Positions 1 through 10,115 of a stretch of DNA of 64,000 bases are shown in pieces. The stretch comes from Pyrus communis. Lineage: Eukaryota; Streptophyta; Magnoliopsida; Rosales; Rosaceae. How positions within the stretch are numbered: the first letter of the stretch is position 1; each line of letters opens with the position of its first letter. Made by a program: the position numbers and the translations under genes. The notes under the pieces are model-generated. The model had not been told where the DNA came from. It saw only the letters and a list, made by a program, of their open reading frames with translations, and did no database searches. The stretch covers positions 13,563,724 through 13,627,723 of the forward strand of contig NC_084815.1 in assembly GCF_963583255.1 (NCBI RefSeq), written 5' to 3'.

Positions 1-340
1 CTCACTAATTTGTATCTAACATTGATATGTCTATTTAATTTCTTATTTGTATGTGTCTGCCTCACTAAACCTATCACGGCCTTATTATCACAATGTATGG
101 AGATGGTAGGTATAGGCTTGCTCACCAATGGAATATCAAGCAAAAAATTCTTAATCCATTTAGTAGTATCAAGAGCTATGAGTTCAGATTCCATTGTACT
201 TCCGGAAATTATTGTTTGTTTCTTAGATCCCCAAGATATAGCTGCTCCTCCCAACAAAAATACATATCTTAAAGTAGATTTCACGTCGGAGCTATCTATG
301 ATCAAATTTGCATCACTGTACCCTTCTACTACATAAGGAA
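1..340 (-). pseudogene. RNase H remnant of copia element
   Basis: Read on the minus strand this piece matches the C-terminal RNase H of copia Pol: a segment with 'YSDAN', then 'ISW.S.KQT', then a serine/glutamate-rich 'STMESE' stretch, and near base 1-110 the 'HCDNKA' type motif that holds a catalytic Asp. The region continues past the window start. Frame is interrupted before the RT piece at 509. It is a fragment of the element described at 1-3600 and has no independent function. Confidence 0.75.
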
Positions 341-508
341 ATCCTTTATAGTTTATAGAATAATCCAAAGTTCCTCTTAGATACTTAAACACTCGCCTTA
401 AAGCATTCTAGTGTTCTTTACTTGGATTATGAGTGTATCTACTTAGCCTTCCAATCGCATAAGCTATATCGGGTCTAATTTTATTTGCTATATACATCAA
501 AGGCCCAA

Positions 509-1132
509 TCATCTAAGAATAATGGAGTTGACACACGGGTTCACCACTATTTTAAGTAAGCACACACTTGGTTCATATGGTGTCAAGACAAGATTGCAAT
601 TGAAAAAATTCAACTTCTTAAGCATTTTCTCAATTGAACTAGCCTGGTTTATAATAAAACCTGCTTGTGTTTTTTCTACTTTCATTCCCAAAATAATATT
701 GGCTTCTCCTAGATCTTTCATATCAAACCCCCTTGATAGATAAGACTTAACATCTTTCACAATTTCCAGACTTATTCCAAATAATAATATATCATGAACG
801 TAAAGACAACATAAAATAATACATTGTCCATTGCATTCCTTATAGTAGACACACTTTTCATGATCATTAATTTCAAAATCACATTCTAAAATGACTTTAT
901 CAAACTTCTCATGTCATTGCTTTGGAGCATGCGTAAGTCCATATAGCAACTTAACCAACTTACACACTTTATGTTCTTGGCTTTTCACTATAAATCCTTC
1001 GGGTTGCTCCATGTAAATTTCTTCATCTAAGTCTCCATTCAAAAATGTTGTTTTGACATCCATTTGATGAACTACTAAATTGTGTATAGAAGCTAACGGT
1101 ATAAGGATCCTAATTGTGGTAATCCTAGACAC
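509..1132 (-). pseudogene. Reverse transcriptase remnant of copia element
   Basis: Two minus-strand ORF pieces (914-1132 and 509-760) carry copia RT signatures: 'VHQMDVKTTFLNGDL' followed by 'EEIYMEQPEGF' and 'LLYGLTHAPKQ', then downstream 'GFDMKDLGEANIILGMK'. The catalytic Y-x-DD segment should lie between them, near 790-850, where the frame is broken. The family is certain from the spacing and wording of these motifs. The enzyme is dead because of stops and frameshifts. Confidence 0.85.
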
Positions 1133-1318
1133 AAGAGTGTAAGTGTCAAAATAATCAATTCCTTTCTTTTGAGTGAATCCTTTGGCAACTAGCCTAGCTT
1201 TGTACTTGTCTATACTTCCATCAGGCTTTAGTTTCTTCCTAAATACCCATTTACGACCAATTGGTGTAGTACCAGGTGGTAAATCCGTTAGCTCCCAAGT
1301 GTTGTTTTGTAAAATAGA

Positions 1319-1588
1319 CTAAACTTCACTATTTATAGCTTCTTTCCAAAATGGAGCATCGACGCAGATCATGGCTTCTTTATATGTTGTTGGATCATCT
1401 TTAGTTAAAAAGGTATAAAAATCATCACCAAAGTTTTTCTCTACTCTAGGTCTCTTGCTCCTTCTAAGTTCTGCTAGAGGATCTTCTTCATTTGTAACTT
1501 GATGGCTAATGCTTGTGGAGGCTTTATCAGTGCTAGTGCATGATCTATATGCCACTTGCTTTTGCATTCTAGTCTTGAAAGGAAACAT
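1319..1588 (-). pseudogene. Copia integrase-RT linker fragment
   Basis: An 89-codon minus-strand ORF with the run 'ELRRSKRPRVEKNFGDDF' and 'PTTYKEAM' followed by 'PFWKEAINSE'. This is the usual poorly conserved linker between integrase and RT in copia elements, where 'RRS.R.' and 'W..A...E' are the recognisable anchors. It sits between the integrase remnant and the RT remnant in the expected order. Functionally it is only part of the broken polyprotein. Confidence 0.75.
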
Positions 1589-1777
1589 GTCTTCAAAATA
1601 TGTTGCATCCCTAGACTCAAATATAGTGTTATTCGAAATTTCATTTATTTCAGAGTTGATGACTAGAAAACAATATCCATAGTTTTAGGTCATATCTTCT
1701 TTCTTTTAGGTTCCGGGATTGCAACGTTAGCCAAACACCCCCACGCTTTCAAGCCTTGAAGTTTTGGAGTTCTATTT

Positions 1778-2471
1778 TCATATTTCATATGGAGTAGTAG
1801 TGTTGTCTTTAATGATTTCTCTATTTAATATAAAACATGCAATCAACATTGCTTCCCCCCACAAATTTTTAGGTAATCCAAAACTCAAAAGCATTGCGTT
1901 CACCATGTCCAATAAGGTCCTATTCTTCCTTTCTGCAACTCCATTAGATTGAGAAGAATAAGGCTTCATATATAATACCATTCTTTTCATAGAAAACACT
2001 AAGATCAGTAAGAGTGTACTCACCACCTCTATCAAACCTAAGTCTCTTTATCCTTTTATCTAATTGATTTTCCACTTCTGTCTTGTAAATCTTAAATTTA
2101 CCAAATACTTCATCCTTAGACTTTATCAAATAAATATAACTATACTTCAAACAATCATCTATAAATGTGACAAAATACTTATTACCTGCTCTAGTAGGTG
2201 ATTTATTTGAGGCAAAAACATCATTATGTATAAGCTCTAAAATTTGGGTATTCCTTTCAATGGACTTAAAAGGTTTCTTGGGTTGTTTTGCTTGCACACA
2301 AATTTCACACTTATGCTTGAGATTCATGTTTGACTTGGGGACCAGGTCCAAATCCATCATTTTCCTAATTTTGAACAAATTTACATGTCCCAACCGTTTT
2401 TGCCAAACATTACTAGATTCAACATTGAGAACTTTTGGAAGAGTATTGCACTTGGAAGAGACACTTAACAA
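1778..2471 (-). pseudogene. Copia GAG-pre-integrase and integrase core remnant
   Basis: Two overlapping minus-strand ORFs (1944-2471 and 1778-2035) in different frames, implying a frameshift near 1950-2030. The first has the zinc-binding HHCC region ('WQKRLGHVNLFKIRKM' and 'CEICVQAKQPKKPF') and then the integrase core with 'NDVF', 'YFVTFIDD' and 'DRGGEY'. The second continues with 'PYSSQSNGVAERKNRTLLDM', including the conserved Glu of the D,D35E triad. All three catalytic acidic regions can be traced, but they are split between frames. Confidence 0.85.
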
Positions 2472-2710
2472 AACAATCCTTCACTAATAAAATGTTTTCC
2501 AATAAATACATTATTCTTGGTTATTACAACCTTACAACTTTATAGCCTTGCTTTACCAAACATGATCCACTAGTTAAATTTCTTCTAATATCAGGTAGAT
2601 GTTGCACGTCCTTCAAAATTAAGACCTTTCCAGATGTCATCAATGACTCAAATTCCAAGCACTTGAGACATTGAGTCATTCCCTAGAGTTACACGTCTGC
2701 CACGTGATTC

Positions 2711-3590
2711 CTAGTAGGTTTTGAAACATTCACGATCAAAATAGACATGTACATTAACTCCAGAATCTACCCACCAATCCTTATTTTCATAAATAAAATT
2801 GACAAAGGAATCATACTTCAAATGTGTTTGAGTCTTCTTGAAGTTCTTATTTTGGTTGGGTGATTTGAACTTAAAATTTGTTCTTTTGGGTTTGAAATTC
2901 TTCTTATTATTTTTGGTGAACTTGTTTTTGTTTTTGCCAATTTTGTTGGTGTCATTTTCAATTAAGTTCACAGTTGTTTGCTTTCCGGTTTCCTTCCTTT
3001 GGGTTGACCTATGTTTCTCTTCAACCCTTACTGAATTCATGACTTGAACCAAAGTAAGTTCTCCTTGTTTATGCCTTAGGGTTCTAGCAAAGTCATTCTG
3101 AGGCAGTTTATCAATAAGGTAGGAGACTTTAAAGTCCTTACTGAACTTTGTTCCTTTCTTTTCAACTCTTCTTAATTGGTCCTGATGCTCATGTATTTGT
3201 TCCCCCACAGACTTGTTATCAACCATCTTATAATCATTAAAGTTTGAGATCATGAACCTATCCATCCCAGTGTCTACAATTCCATATTCCATATTCCACT
3301 TCTAAAGTTTCCCAAAGTTCTTTGGCGGTGGATGTAATAGCATGATACACATCATAGAGGTGATAAAAAAGGGCACTTAAGATTCTGTTGTGACAATGGT
3401 ATTCTATTAGTTCAAGGGTTAGTTTAGAAGATGACTCTCTAAAAGAGGATTCTTTGTTTGATTGAGTTTCTTCAAGTGCGGATACAAGTCCTAAGATAGT
3501 TAACCAATATTTCACTTGTTTTTGCCACTTACGGAAATTATAGCCACTAAAATTTTCAGGCTTAACACTATTGGCTTCTTCTAAACTTGT
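2711..3590 (-). pseudogene. Copia Gag and protease start remnant
   Basis: Minus-strand ORFs 3258-3515 and 2711-3292 form a UBN2-type Gag. The N-terminal part near 3500-3590 reads 'NFSGYNFRKWQKQVKYWL'. The C-terminal part is Lys/Asn rich and runs directly into 'WWVDSGVNVHV', the protease active site with Asp-Ser-Gly. No CCHC zinc knuckle is visible between the basic stretch and the protease, where copia Gag usually has one, so that part has probably been deleted. The two ORFs overlap in different frames, so there is a frameshift near 3270. Confidence 0.8.
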
Positions 3591-3600
3591 TATTTATTAT

Positions 3601-4517
3601 GTAATATTGACTAATAAGAAGTGAGAGAGAGGAGAAAGAGAGAGAGAGAAATAAGATTGCTACAACACTGTAGAAATTACACAAGTTTGTCATTCAAAAG
3701 TTTCAACAAATATAGAATGAACTATACTATTGTATAATATCCTTAGATCAATTAATAGTGATAATTACAAACATTTGATTAAAGCACCAAAAAGCAATTA
3801 ATATATCAATATGCAATCATGAAATAGTAAACAGTTAACTAGAAAGCTCAATTAATATAGGATCAATCCCAGAGAATAAATGACAGATAAGCAGTATTAA
3901 AGTGCTTTCGTACCGAATAAAAAAAATATGCAGAGAATCAAAGATGCAATGAAGGCAGTATTATAAACACACTTCTTTGCAACTATATTAGTAATTTAAG
4001 AATCAAATAATTAACGACAGGAGTAAAAGGGTTCAACTGCTATTTAGATGCAATCAAAGAAGGGCATGGTTAGCCTTTCCCAGAAAATTCAACGACAAGA
4101 AAACTACAGTTATTGGGCTTTTAAAGCACTGTGAAAACAAATTGTAAAAATTTGCAATTATATTATCACACTTCTACGACTTTAGATAAATATATTGCAG
4201 AAATACACCAACTATTTACATGATCAAATATAATAAATTAAATATATAATCACTATTAGACTTATGAAAAATTAAATTAGGAAAAAGGAATAAGAATATC
4301 TGGTTTGTGAACTGAAGAGAGGCACGATGTCGTTGCCCTAAAGACGTAGACACCGCCCTACATGCAAGTGATGGCGGTGCCTACAACTCTAAGATACAAC
4401 CCAAAACCTCACAGGATGTCTGATCCGTTATGCACACCAACGGTAGACGGGATTGCCAAGTAGTGATCGATTACCCAAGAATTATAAAGTAGGAATGTAA
4501 ATTGACTGACAGAGATG
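3601..4517. other. Non-coding AT-rich stretch, no gene seen
   Basis: About 0.9 kb with no ORF of note. It contains a GA-rich simple repeat around 3620-3650 and is otherwise AT-rich. It may include the lost 5' untranslated region of the copia element to its left, but no LTR ends or primer-binding site were found. Confidence 0.5.
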
Positions 4518-4802
4518 TGTGAAATCCCACATCGTCCATGGAAGTGATCCTTATATGTATATTCTCATCCCTCCCTAGCATGATGCCTTTTGAGAGCTCA
4601 CTGGCTTCGGGTTCCATGGGAACTCCGAAGTTAAGCGAGTAGCGCGCGAGAGCATTCCCAGGATGGGTGACCCACTGGAAGTTCTCGTGTGAGTTCCCAG
4701 AAATAAAACCGTGAGGGCGTGGTCGGGGCCCAAAATAGACAATAGCGTGCTAAGGTGGAGTCGACCCTGGGATGTGGTGGGGGCTCGGGCCGGGATATGA
4801 CA
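4518..4802 (+). mobile_element. Cassandra-type TRIM solo LTR with 5S rRNA-like core
   Basis: A 285-bp unit beginning TGTGAAATCCCACATCG and ending GGGATATGACA, so with TG...CA ends. Its middle (about 4590-4705) is strikingly like 5S rRNA. A 7-bp direct repeat AGATGTG lies at both ends (4513-4519 and 4802-4808), consistent with a target duplication. Cassandra elements are terminal-repeat retrotransposons in miniature whose LTRs carry 5S sequences with polymerase III promoters. No second LTR or internal domain is next to it, so it is a solo LTR left by recombination. The plus strand is the 5S-sense strand. Confidence 0.88.
4590..4705 (+). promoter_or_regulatory. 5S-like internal pol III promoter inside Cassandra LTR
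   Basis: The run AACTCCGAAGTTAAGCG (4621-4637) matches the 5S rRNA box A region and AGGATGGGTGACCC (4660-4673) matches the box C region, in 5S order and at about 5S spacing. The flanks are not 5S, so this is not a ribosomal gene. In Cassandra the promoter is thought to drive element transcription; activity of this copy is unknown. Confidence 0.8.
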
Positions 4803-5923
4803 GATGTGAGAAGTGAAGAAGACATGATAGTTTTTTTGAACATATTCTATTTTCTGTCTAAGGTTTCTTATTTAAAGAACTTCTCATACCTCTTTAGAAA
4901 AGGATTATCACTCTTTAAATAAAACACAACTCTTAAATATTATAAATAAATAAAATAATAATAAGTTTTGAATCTTTAAAATAAAATATAATTAAAATAC
5001 TTAAAATAACCAACAATATGTGGAGCACACCTGTATTAGAGAGTGTTAATTTTGTGTATTTAGTTAGTATGAGTCTTATAGTTTTTATTTATTTGTTTTC
5101 ATCATGATGTAAAGTTTGTTCTAATATATATAATAGTACAATAAACTATTCGGACATACAAAATTAACAAACTTGTTTACACACTTTTTACTTCTAGTAC
5201 ATGTGAGCTCCATCATTGTATATGGGTCTCTCTTATATTAAAGTGTGTCAATAGAAGTGCCAATTTGTGTGTCCAAGTGGACATCGTGTGTTAATTTGTA
5301 TGTTCAAGTAGCCACAACAATAGTACTATATTCTTTCTAGTTTCGCCATGGTATCAGCCCAATGTCAAATTTGAGTATTTTATTATATGAACAATTAACA
5401 ATGTTCAATTGTTCATATAATGACGACAATTAACATCGTGAAGCAGTTTTTACATGAACTTTGGAAATATACAAAATGTTTCTTTTAATTTTGAAAATAT
5501 TAGTCGTTCTTCATTTTTGAAACCAACTAACTTGAAACATACTGTTAAAACTTTATTGAAATTCATTCAAATATTCTAAAATCATTACAACGATTGTTGT
5601 TTAACATATCTACTAATATTTGTTCTCAAAAGAAATGTCGACTTAAATTCCAAACTAACAAAAAACAAATTGTATGCACGAACTCCTCAAACTTGCATTG
5701 CTTCTCGTCTATCCATGATCTTTTCCTCCAATTCTTGAAAACTTGACGAGCACGGTTATTCCCCACTGGGATCTGGAGTCCAAGAGGTTTGAATCACATC
5801 ACGAAGCACCAGTGTTTTAAACAACTCGTCTTGGGGCGTGCCTAGGCGACCTTGGAGGCGGGGTGCTAGGTTTTCGCCTCTGTTTGTGGGTGCCAGCGTG
5901 GGGCGGCATGGGGTGCGCCTAGG
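4803..5923. other. Non-coding AT-rich region with a small perfect inverted repeat
   Basis: No coding region is visible. At 5382-5396 and 5407-5421 there is a perfect 15-bp inverted repeat around a 10-base loop. At 5349-5360 a TGGTATCAG motif resembles a primer-binding site, but no LTR pair supports it. From about 5820 to 5923 the base composition changes to GC-rich with 'GCCTAGGCG'-like runs, probably the end of another repeat that continues as the 41-bp tandem array. Confidence 0.5.
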
Positions 5924-6162
5924 CTTGTATTTCCTTTAAATTCCCTATAATAATTGATCCACTAAGCTTGTATTTCATTTTAAATTCCCTATAATTGCTC
6001 CACTCGACATTTATTTTATTTTAAATTCCCTATAATTGCTCCACTTAACCTTTATTTCCTTTTGAATTGCCTCTAATTGCAACATTCAACTTTTATTTTC
6101 CTTGAAATTCCTTATAATTGTGGCCACTTAGTCTTATTTCTCTTGAAGTTCTCTATAATTGC
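5924..6162. repeat. Tandem repeat, unit about 41 bp, six copies
   Basis: Six consecutive imperfect units start at 5924, 5967, 6008, 6049, 6090 and 6132. Each holds a pattern like TTTATTTC..TT.AAATTCCCTATAATTGC. Unit length is 41-43 bp and copies 2 and 3 are the most alike. The array lies just left of the copia insertion at 6185. The sequence to the right of that insertion (from 12343) has GCCTAG-type runs near 12520 like those near 5840, so the copia may have split an older element. Confidence 0.8.
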
Positions 6163-6184
6163 TTGCAATAAAATAAATAATTAC

Positions 6185-6477
6185 TGTTGTAAATAGTGGG
6201 TATGTATGCCCACATGCATATAGTAAACATTTCATATGCTTAATAGTGTAATTTGTTTGTTTCCAAGATAGTTGCTCTATAAATAGAGCATTACGAGTGT
6301 TCAACAAACAAGAACAACAATATAATAACAACAACAAGATAAAGAAAGAAAAGTTAGAATATTTTTAGTATCCTCTTATTTCTCTCTAATTTGCAATCAT
6401 TTTGTGTAATATTTTGCAACAACCTCGCTCCTATCCCTACCAAAGGTTATTTCTCTAACTTTTGCCTTTTTATAACA
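6185..6477 (+). repeat. 5' LTR of copia 6185-12342
   Basis: 293 bp, TG...CA ends. Compared with the 3' LTR it carries 34 extra bases (6194-6227), bounded by the 4-bp repeat TAAA. That suggests a short-homology deletion in the other LTR rather than an insertion here. A TATA-like CTATAAATAG lies at about 6271-6280, so transcription probably starts a short way downstream. Confidence 0.93.
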
Positions 6478-6730
6478 CGTTATCAGCATGACTCTCTAAC
6501 CCTAAAACATTTTCTCATTTCTCTTCGCCGAAAGAAAAAAAAAAGTTTCCTCTAAGGTTTTTACTGTTCTTCTTTTTCCTCTGCCTCAATTGCTGGATAT
6601 ACCCTTGCGAAGAACTGTTTGCACCATGTTTACTTCTAGTTCTCAACCTAATAGTTACTTATATCTTTGATTTCTTGTTTGGTGTAACTCTTGACTACTA
6701 ACCCAATGTTTATTTATGCAATCCAAAATG
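6478..6730 (+). other. Primer-binding region and start of copia leader
   Basis: Directly after the LTR comes CGTTATCAGCATGACTCT. It sits where the minus-strand primer-binding site belongs and contains TATCAG, but it does not match the 3' end of initiator tRNA-Met well, so the primer tRNA is not assigned. The rest to 6730 is T-rich untranslated leader with no ORF. Confidence 0.55.
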
Positions 6731-7100
6731 GTGCGGTATCATCGCCTATCTTGGACTACAGATTTAATTTTACTGCAAATTTTAGGTGGAGCAGTATAAT
6801 CGCCCACCTTATCCTGCATATTTAAATTTGCCTGCTATTTAATTTTATTGCAATTTCAGGTGATGTGGAATAATCACCCACCTTGCTCTGCATATTTAAT
6901 GTTATTGCAATTTTAGGTGGTGCGATATAATCGTCCACCTTACTCTGCATATTTAAATTTTATTGCAATTTTAGGAGGTGCAGTATAATTGTTCACCCTG
7001 CTTTGCATATTTAAATTTTCCTGCTGTTTAAAGTGGTGCGGAATAATCGTCCATCCTATATTTGTTTAGATGAGAATGGTGCGGTACAATCGCCCTTCTC
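6728..7100 (+). repeat. Seven hairpin-like repeats in copia leader
   Basis: Seven related blocks start at about 6728, 6784, 6858, 6915, 6973, 7033 and 7072. Each has the layout G-rich arm, GCG/GCAGTATAATCG core, C-rich arm, for example AGGTGG...CCACCT at 6784-6808. The last block swaps the stem sequence for GAGAA...TTCTC while keeping the same core and the pairing. Spacers between blocks are alike (GCATATTTAAATTTT..TGCAATTT), giving a period of 55-75 bp. They lie in the untranslated leader upstream of gag. Their role is unknown; packaging, dimerisation or translation control would be guesses. Confidence 0.8.
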
Positions 7101-7255
7101 ATTAATCATGTAAATCTCGAACCTGAAGTTTCGAGTACTTATCATTTTGGCCTGAAGATCAAAATTTGTAAGAACCAGAAATTCTAACAATATATTCCTC
7201 CAGAATACATATTATTGCAAGTTCTTACACACCTCATTTTCTTTCAGAAAAGAAA

Positions 7256-8191
7256 ATAACGAACTTGGCAAAGCTTAATTTTGTTGCCCTGGATATTATT
7301 GGAAAGAATTACCTTACCTAGGTAATGGATGCCAAGATCCATCTGGAGGGAGGAAATCTTGGGGATACCATCAAAGAGGATACCAATGCATCCTTTCAAG
7401 ATCGAGTGAAGGCCATGATCTTTATCCGTCGCCACCTTGATGAGAGATCAAAGAACGAGTACCTCACAGTTAAAGATCCATTAATCCTCTGGAAGGCACT
7501 AAAAAATAGATATAATCACCAGAAAACGGTGATTCTTCCAAGGGCTCGTTATGAGTGGACTCACCTAAGGATCCAGGATTTCAAGACAGTGGCTGAATAC
7601 AATTCTGCAATGTTCAGAATTAGTTCCTAGTTGAAGCTCTGTGGAAAAACAATAACCAAGGAATATATACTGGAAAAGACTTTCAGCACCTTTCATGCCT
7701 CCAACGTGCTCCTACATCAGCAGTATAGAGAAAGAGGTTTTACTGAGTACAACCAGCTGATATATGTACTCCTTGTAGCTAAGCAAAACAATGAGCTTCT
7801 GATGAAGAATCATCAATCCCGGCCTATTGGATCTACACCATTCCCAGAAGTGAATGTTGCTTCCCTTGAAGGGAATACCACATCCTTTTATGGCAATAAT
7901 TACAAACGAGGACATGGCCACAAGCGAGGCCAGTGGAATGGGAAAGGCAAGAACCATGGTGTCCAGTTTCACAACCAGGTTCCAAGGCATAATACAGGCC
8001 CGAGCTTTAAGAATGCAAATCACCAGAAAGGCAAAGCTCATATGAACACTCCTAGAAATCATGAAGGAGTTTTCCATAGGTGTGGTGGTAATGGGCACTG
8101 GGCGAGTACTTGTCGTACCCTAAAACATCTGGTGGATATGTATCAAGCCTTCCTCAAGGAAAAGGATGTCGAGACTAATTTCCTTGACTAG
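7256..8191 (+). pseudogene. Copia gag with two in-frame stops
   Basis: One frame runs from 7256 to 8191 and matches UBN2-type copia Gag: 'TNLAKLNFVALDI' at the N-terminus, 'AMIFIRRHLDE', 'TVKDPLILWKAL', and a basic Gly-rich C-terminus. The expected start codon is ATA at 7256-7258. TAG stops are at 7319-7321 (where Trp is expected) and 7628-7630 (where Gln is expected). The zinc knuckle near 8075-8117 reads FHRCGGNGHWASTC: the first Cys of CX2CX4HX4C is Phe, so zinc binding is probably lost as well. Both stops fit C-to-T type decay of methylated DNA. Confidence 0.88.
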
Positions 8192-8400
8192 GCTCAACCA
8201 ATGGAAATACCTGATCCAGTGTCCAATTTATCAGGACAGTTGAACACAACCCACCTGGATGTTTCAGACTTTATTACTGAAAGAGGAAATGAAGTTTATG
8301 GGTCCGATTGAATCATTTATATTTAATGTACTCTTGTTATTTGTATTTGTGGTTTAATGAATAAACTCCTTTTTAATTGTAATTTCTTTACTTAGAGAAC
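8192..8400 (+). other. Gag-pol gap in copia element
   Basis: About 210 bases with stops in all plus frames, T-rich toward 8330-8400, separating gag from the protease ORF. It has no recognisable domain. Some plant copia lineages have such a spacer; here it may also be partly decay. Confidence 0.5.
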
Positions 8401-8835
8401 ATGGATAAAAATTATGGTTATTCTCGAAACAAGAGCAATGGCGCAGATTTTTGTCTTGCAAACTGCGCAACCACACATTCAATACTTCGAGATCGAAAGT
8501 ATTTCTCGAACTTGGTACTTGCAAAAGTAAAGGTAACAAAAATATCAGGGCAATCAGATGTAATTGAAGGCTCAGGAAAAGCCCAGATTATGTTACCAAA
8601 TGGAACAATATTGTTCATACAGAATGCGTTGTACGCTACTCAATCCACTCAAAATTTGTTGAGTTTTAAAGACATACGTCTAAATGGATACCACATTGAA
8701 ACGAAAAGTGCAGAAAATGTGGAATATTTACGCATTACCTCTAATGATACGCAGAAGCGTATATTAGAGAAGTTGCATGGTTTATCAAGTGGATTGTATT
8801 ATACATACATAAAGACAATTAAGGTACATGAATGA
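8401..8835 (+). pseudogene. Copia protease and start of GAG-pre-integrase domain
   Basis: A 144-codon open frame. Residues 17-26 read FCLANCATTH, the position of the retroviral-type aspartic protease active site. The catalytic Asp expected in this motif is Asn21 (AAC at 8461-8463), which should abolish protease activity. Downstream come 'GSGKAQIMLPNGT', 'NALYATQSTQNLLSFKDI' and 'LSSGLYYT', the usual protease flap and pre-integrase linker of this copia group. The frame ends at a stop before the integrase zinc domain, which continues in another frame. Confidence 0.82.
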
Positions 8836-9959
8836 TATCCCTTGCAAGGCTTGTTCTCAAGGGAAGTTGGTAACTAGACCATCACAACTAAAGGTTGATG
8901 CTGAATCCCCATCATTTTTGCAAAGAATTCAAGGGGATATTTGTTGGCCTATTCAACCACCTTGTGGACCATTTCGATATTTTATGGTTCTGGTTGATGC
9001 ATTTACCTGATGGTCACATGTTTGACTATTATCTACTTTAAATGTAGCTTTTGCGAGACTTCTTGCTCAAATAATTAAGTTACCAGTACAGTTCCCAGAT
9101 CATCCTATTAAGTTAATCCGACTTGATAACGCTGGTGAATTTACGTCTTAAACCTTTGATGATTACTGTATGGTACTGGGCATTGATGTTGAACACCATG
9201 TTCCTCATGTCCATACTCAAAATGGTTTAGCAGAGGCATTTATCAAGCGGCTTTAATTAATAGCCCACACTCTGCTCATGAAAACGAAATTGCCAGTCTC
9301 TGCATGAGGACATACCATCTTACATGCTGCATCATTGGTTAGATTGAGACCCATAGCCAACCATCAATATTCATTAATACAACTCGTGTTTGGACATTAA
9401 CCAAACATTTCACGTCTACGAGTTTTTGGTTGTTCTATTTATGTGCCTGTTGCATCGCCACAACGTACTAAAATTGGGACCTCAGCGTAGACTGGGAATT
9501 TATGTGGGTTTTGATTCACCATCTATCATTAGATATTTGGAACCCTTGACAGGTGATATGTTTACAGCTCATTTTGTTGATTGTTATTTTGATGAGACAG
9601 TCTTCCTGTCGTTAGGGGGAGAAAAGACCGTTCCAGAAGAACGGCAAGAGCTAACATGGGCTGTTCCCACCTTGTCCCATTTTGATCCACGAAGCATTCA
9701 ATGTGAAAATGAAGTGAAAATGATCGTTCATCTTCAAAGTATTGCTAATCAAATGCCAGATGCATTTAATGATGCTTCAAAAGTGACAAAGTCACATATA
9801 CTAGTTGCAAATGCACCTGCAAGAATTGATGTCCCTGTTGGACAAAATAAAGTGGCAACGAATGATTCATCTAGTGCATGCCTAAAGCGTGGTAGACCCC
9901 TAGGTTCAAAAGATTCAGCCCCTCGAAAGAGAGATAAGGGCACAGTTGAACCCAAATGA
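8836..9959 (+). pseudogene. Copia integrase remnant, frameshifted
   Basis: Pieces in different frames: 8828-9010 carries 'CKACSQGKLVTRPS' (C-terminal half of the HHCC zinc motif) and 'QRIQGDICWPI', ending at TGA 9008-9010 in the run 'DAFT*WSHV', where Arg is expected. The D,D35E region continues near 9115-9240 ('RLDNAGEFT', 'VHTQNGLAE') with further stops. The ORF 9390-9959 then begins in a short unrelated frame and from about residue 30 reads 'KLGPQRRLGIYVGFDSPSI', the C-terminal integrase region, followed by a variable basic linker with 'KRGRPLGSKD'. The enzyme is not functional. Confidence 0.85.
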
Positions 9960-10115
9960 AATCATTCAGGAAAAGAAAATGAATGATAAATCCACAATTC
10001 ATGATTCTGTACTTCCAGAAGAAAAAAAAATGTCCTTGATGAGACATTTGTCCTTGAAGAGACAGAAGTACATCAAAGCAAAGAAATATCCATAAATTAT
10101 GCATGTACTAATGAA

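Larger units (their letters stand above)
1..3600 (-). mobile_element. Decayed Ty1/copia retrotransposon, minus strand, cut by window edge
   Basis: On the minus strand the copia order Gag, protease, integrase, reverse transcriptase, RNase H runs from about 3600 down to base 1. The reading frame is broken many times, so it cannot make a polyprotein. RNase H-like sequence is still being read at base 1, so the 3' LTR lies outside the window. No LTR or primer-binding site was recognised to the right (3600-4500), so the 5' end is lost or too diverged. The individual domain remnants are listed separately. The order of domains (integrase before RT) is what separates copia from gypsy. Confidence 0.88.

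Noticed and set aside
4590..4705. A 5S rRNA gene
   Set aside because: The 5S-like sequence diverges at both ends and is enclosed in a Cassandra LTR, so it is a promoter-bearing retroelement part, not a ribosomal gene.
5345..5360. tRNA-Met primer-binding site (TGGTATCAG)
   Set aside because: Only nine bases match, and there is no LTR pair or polypurine tract around it.
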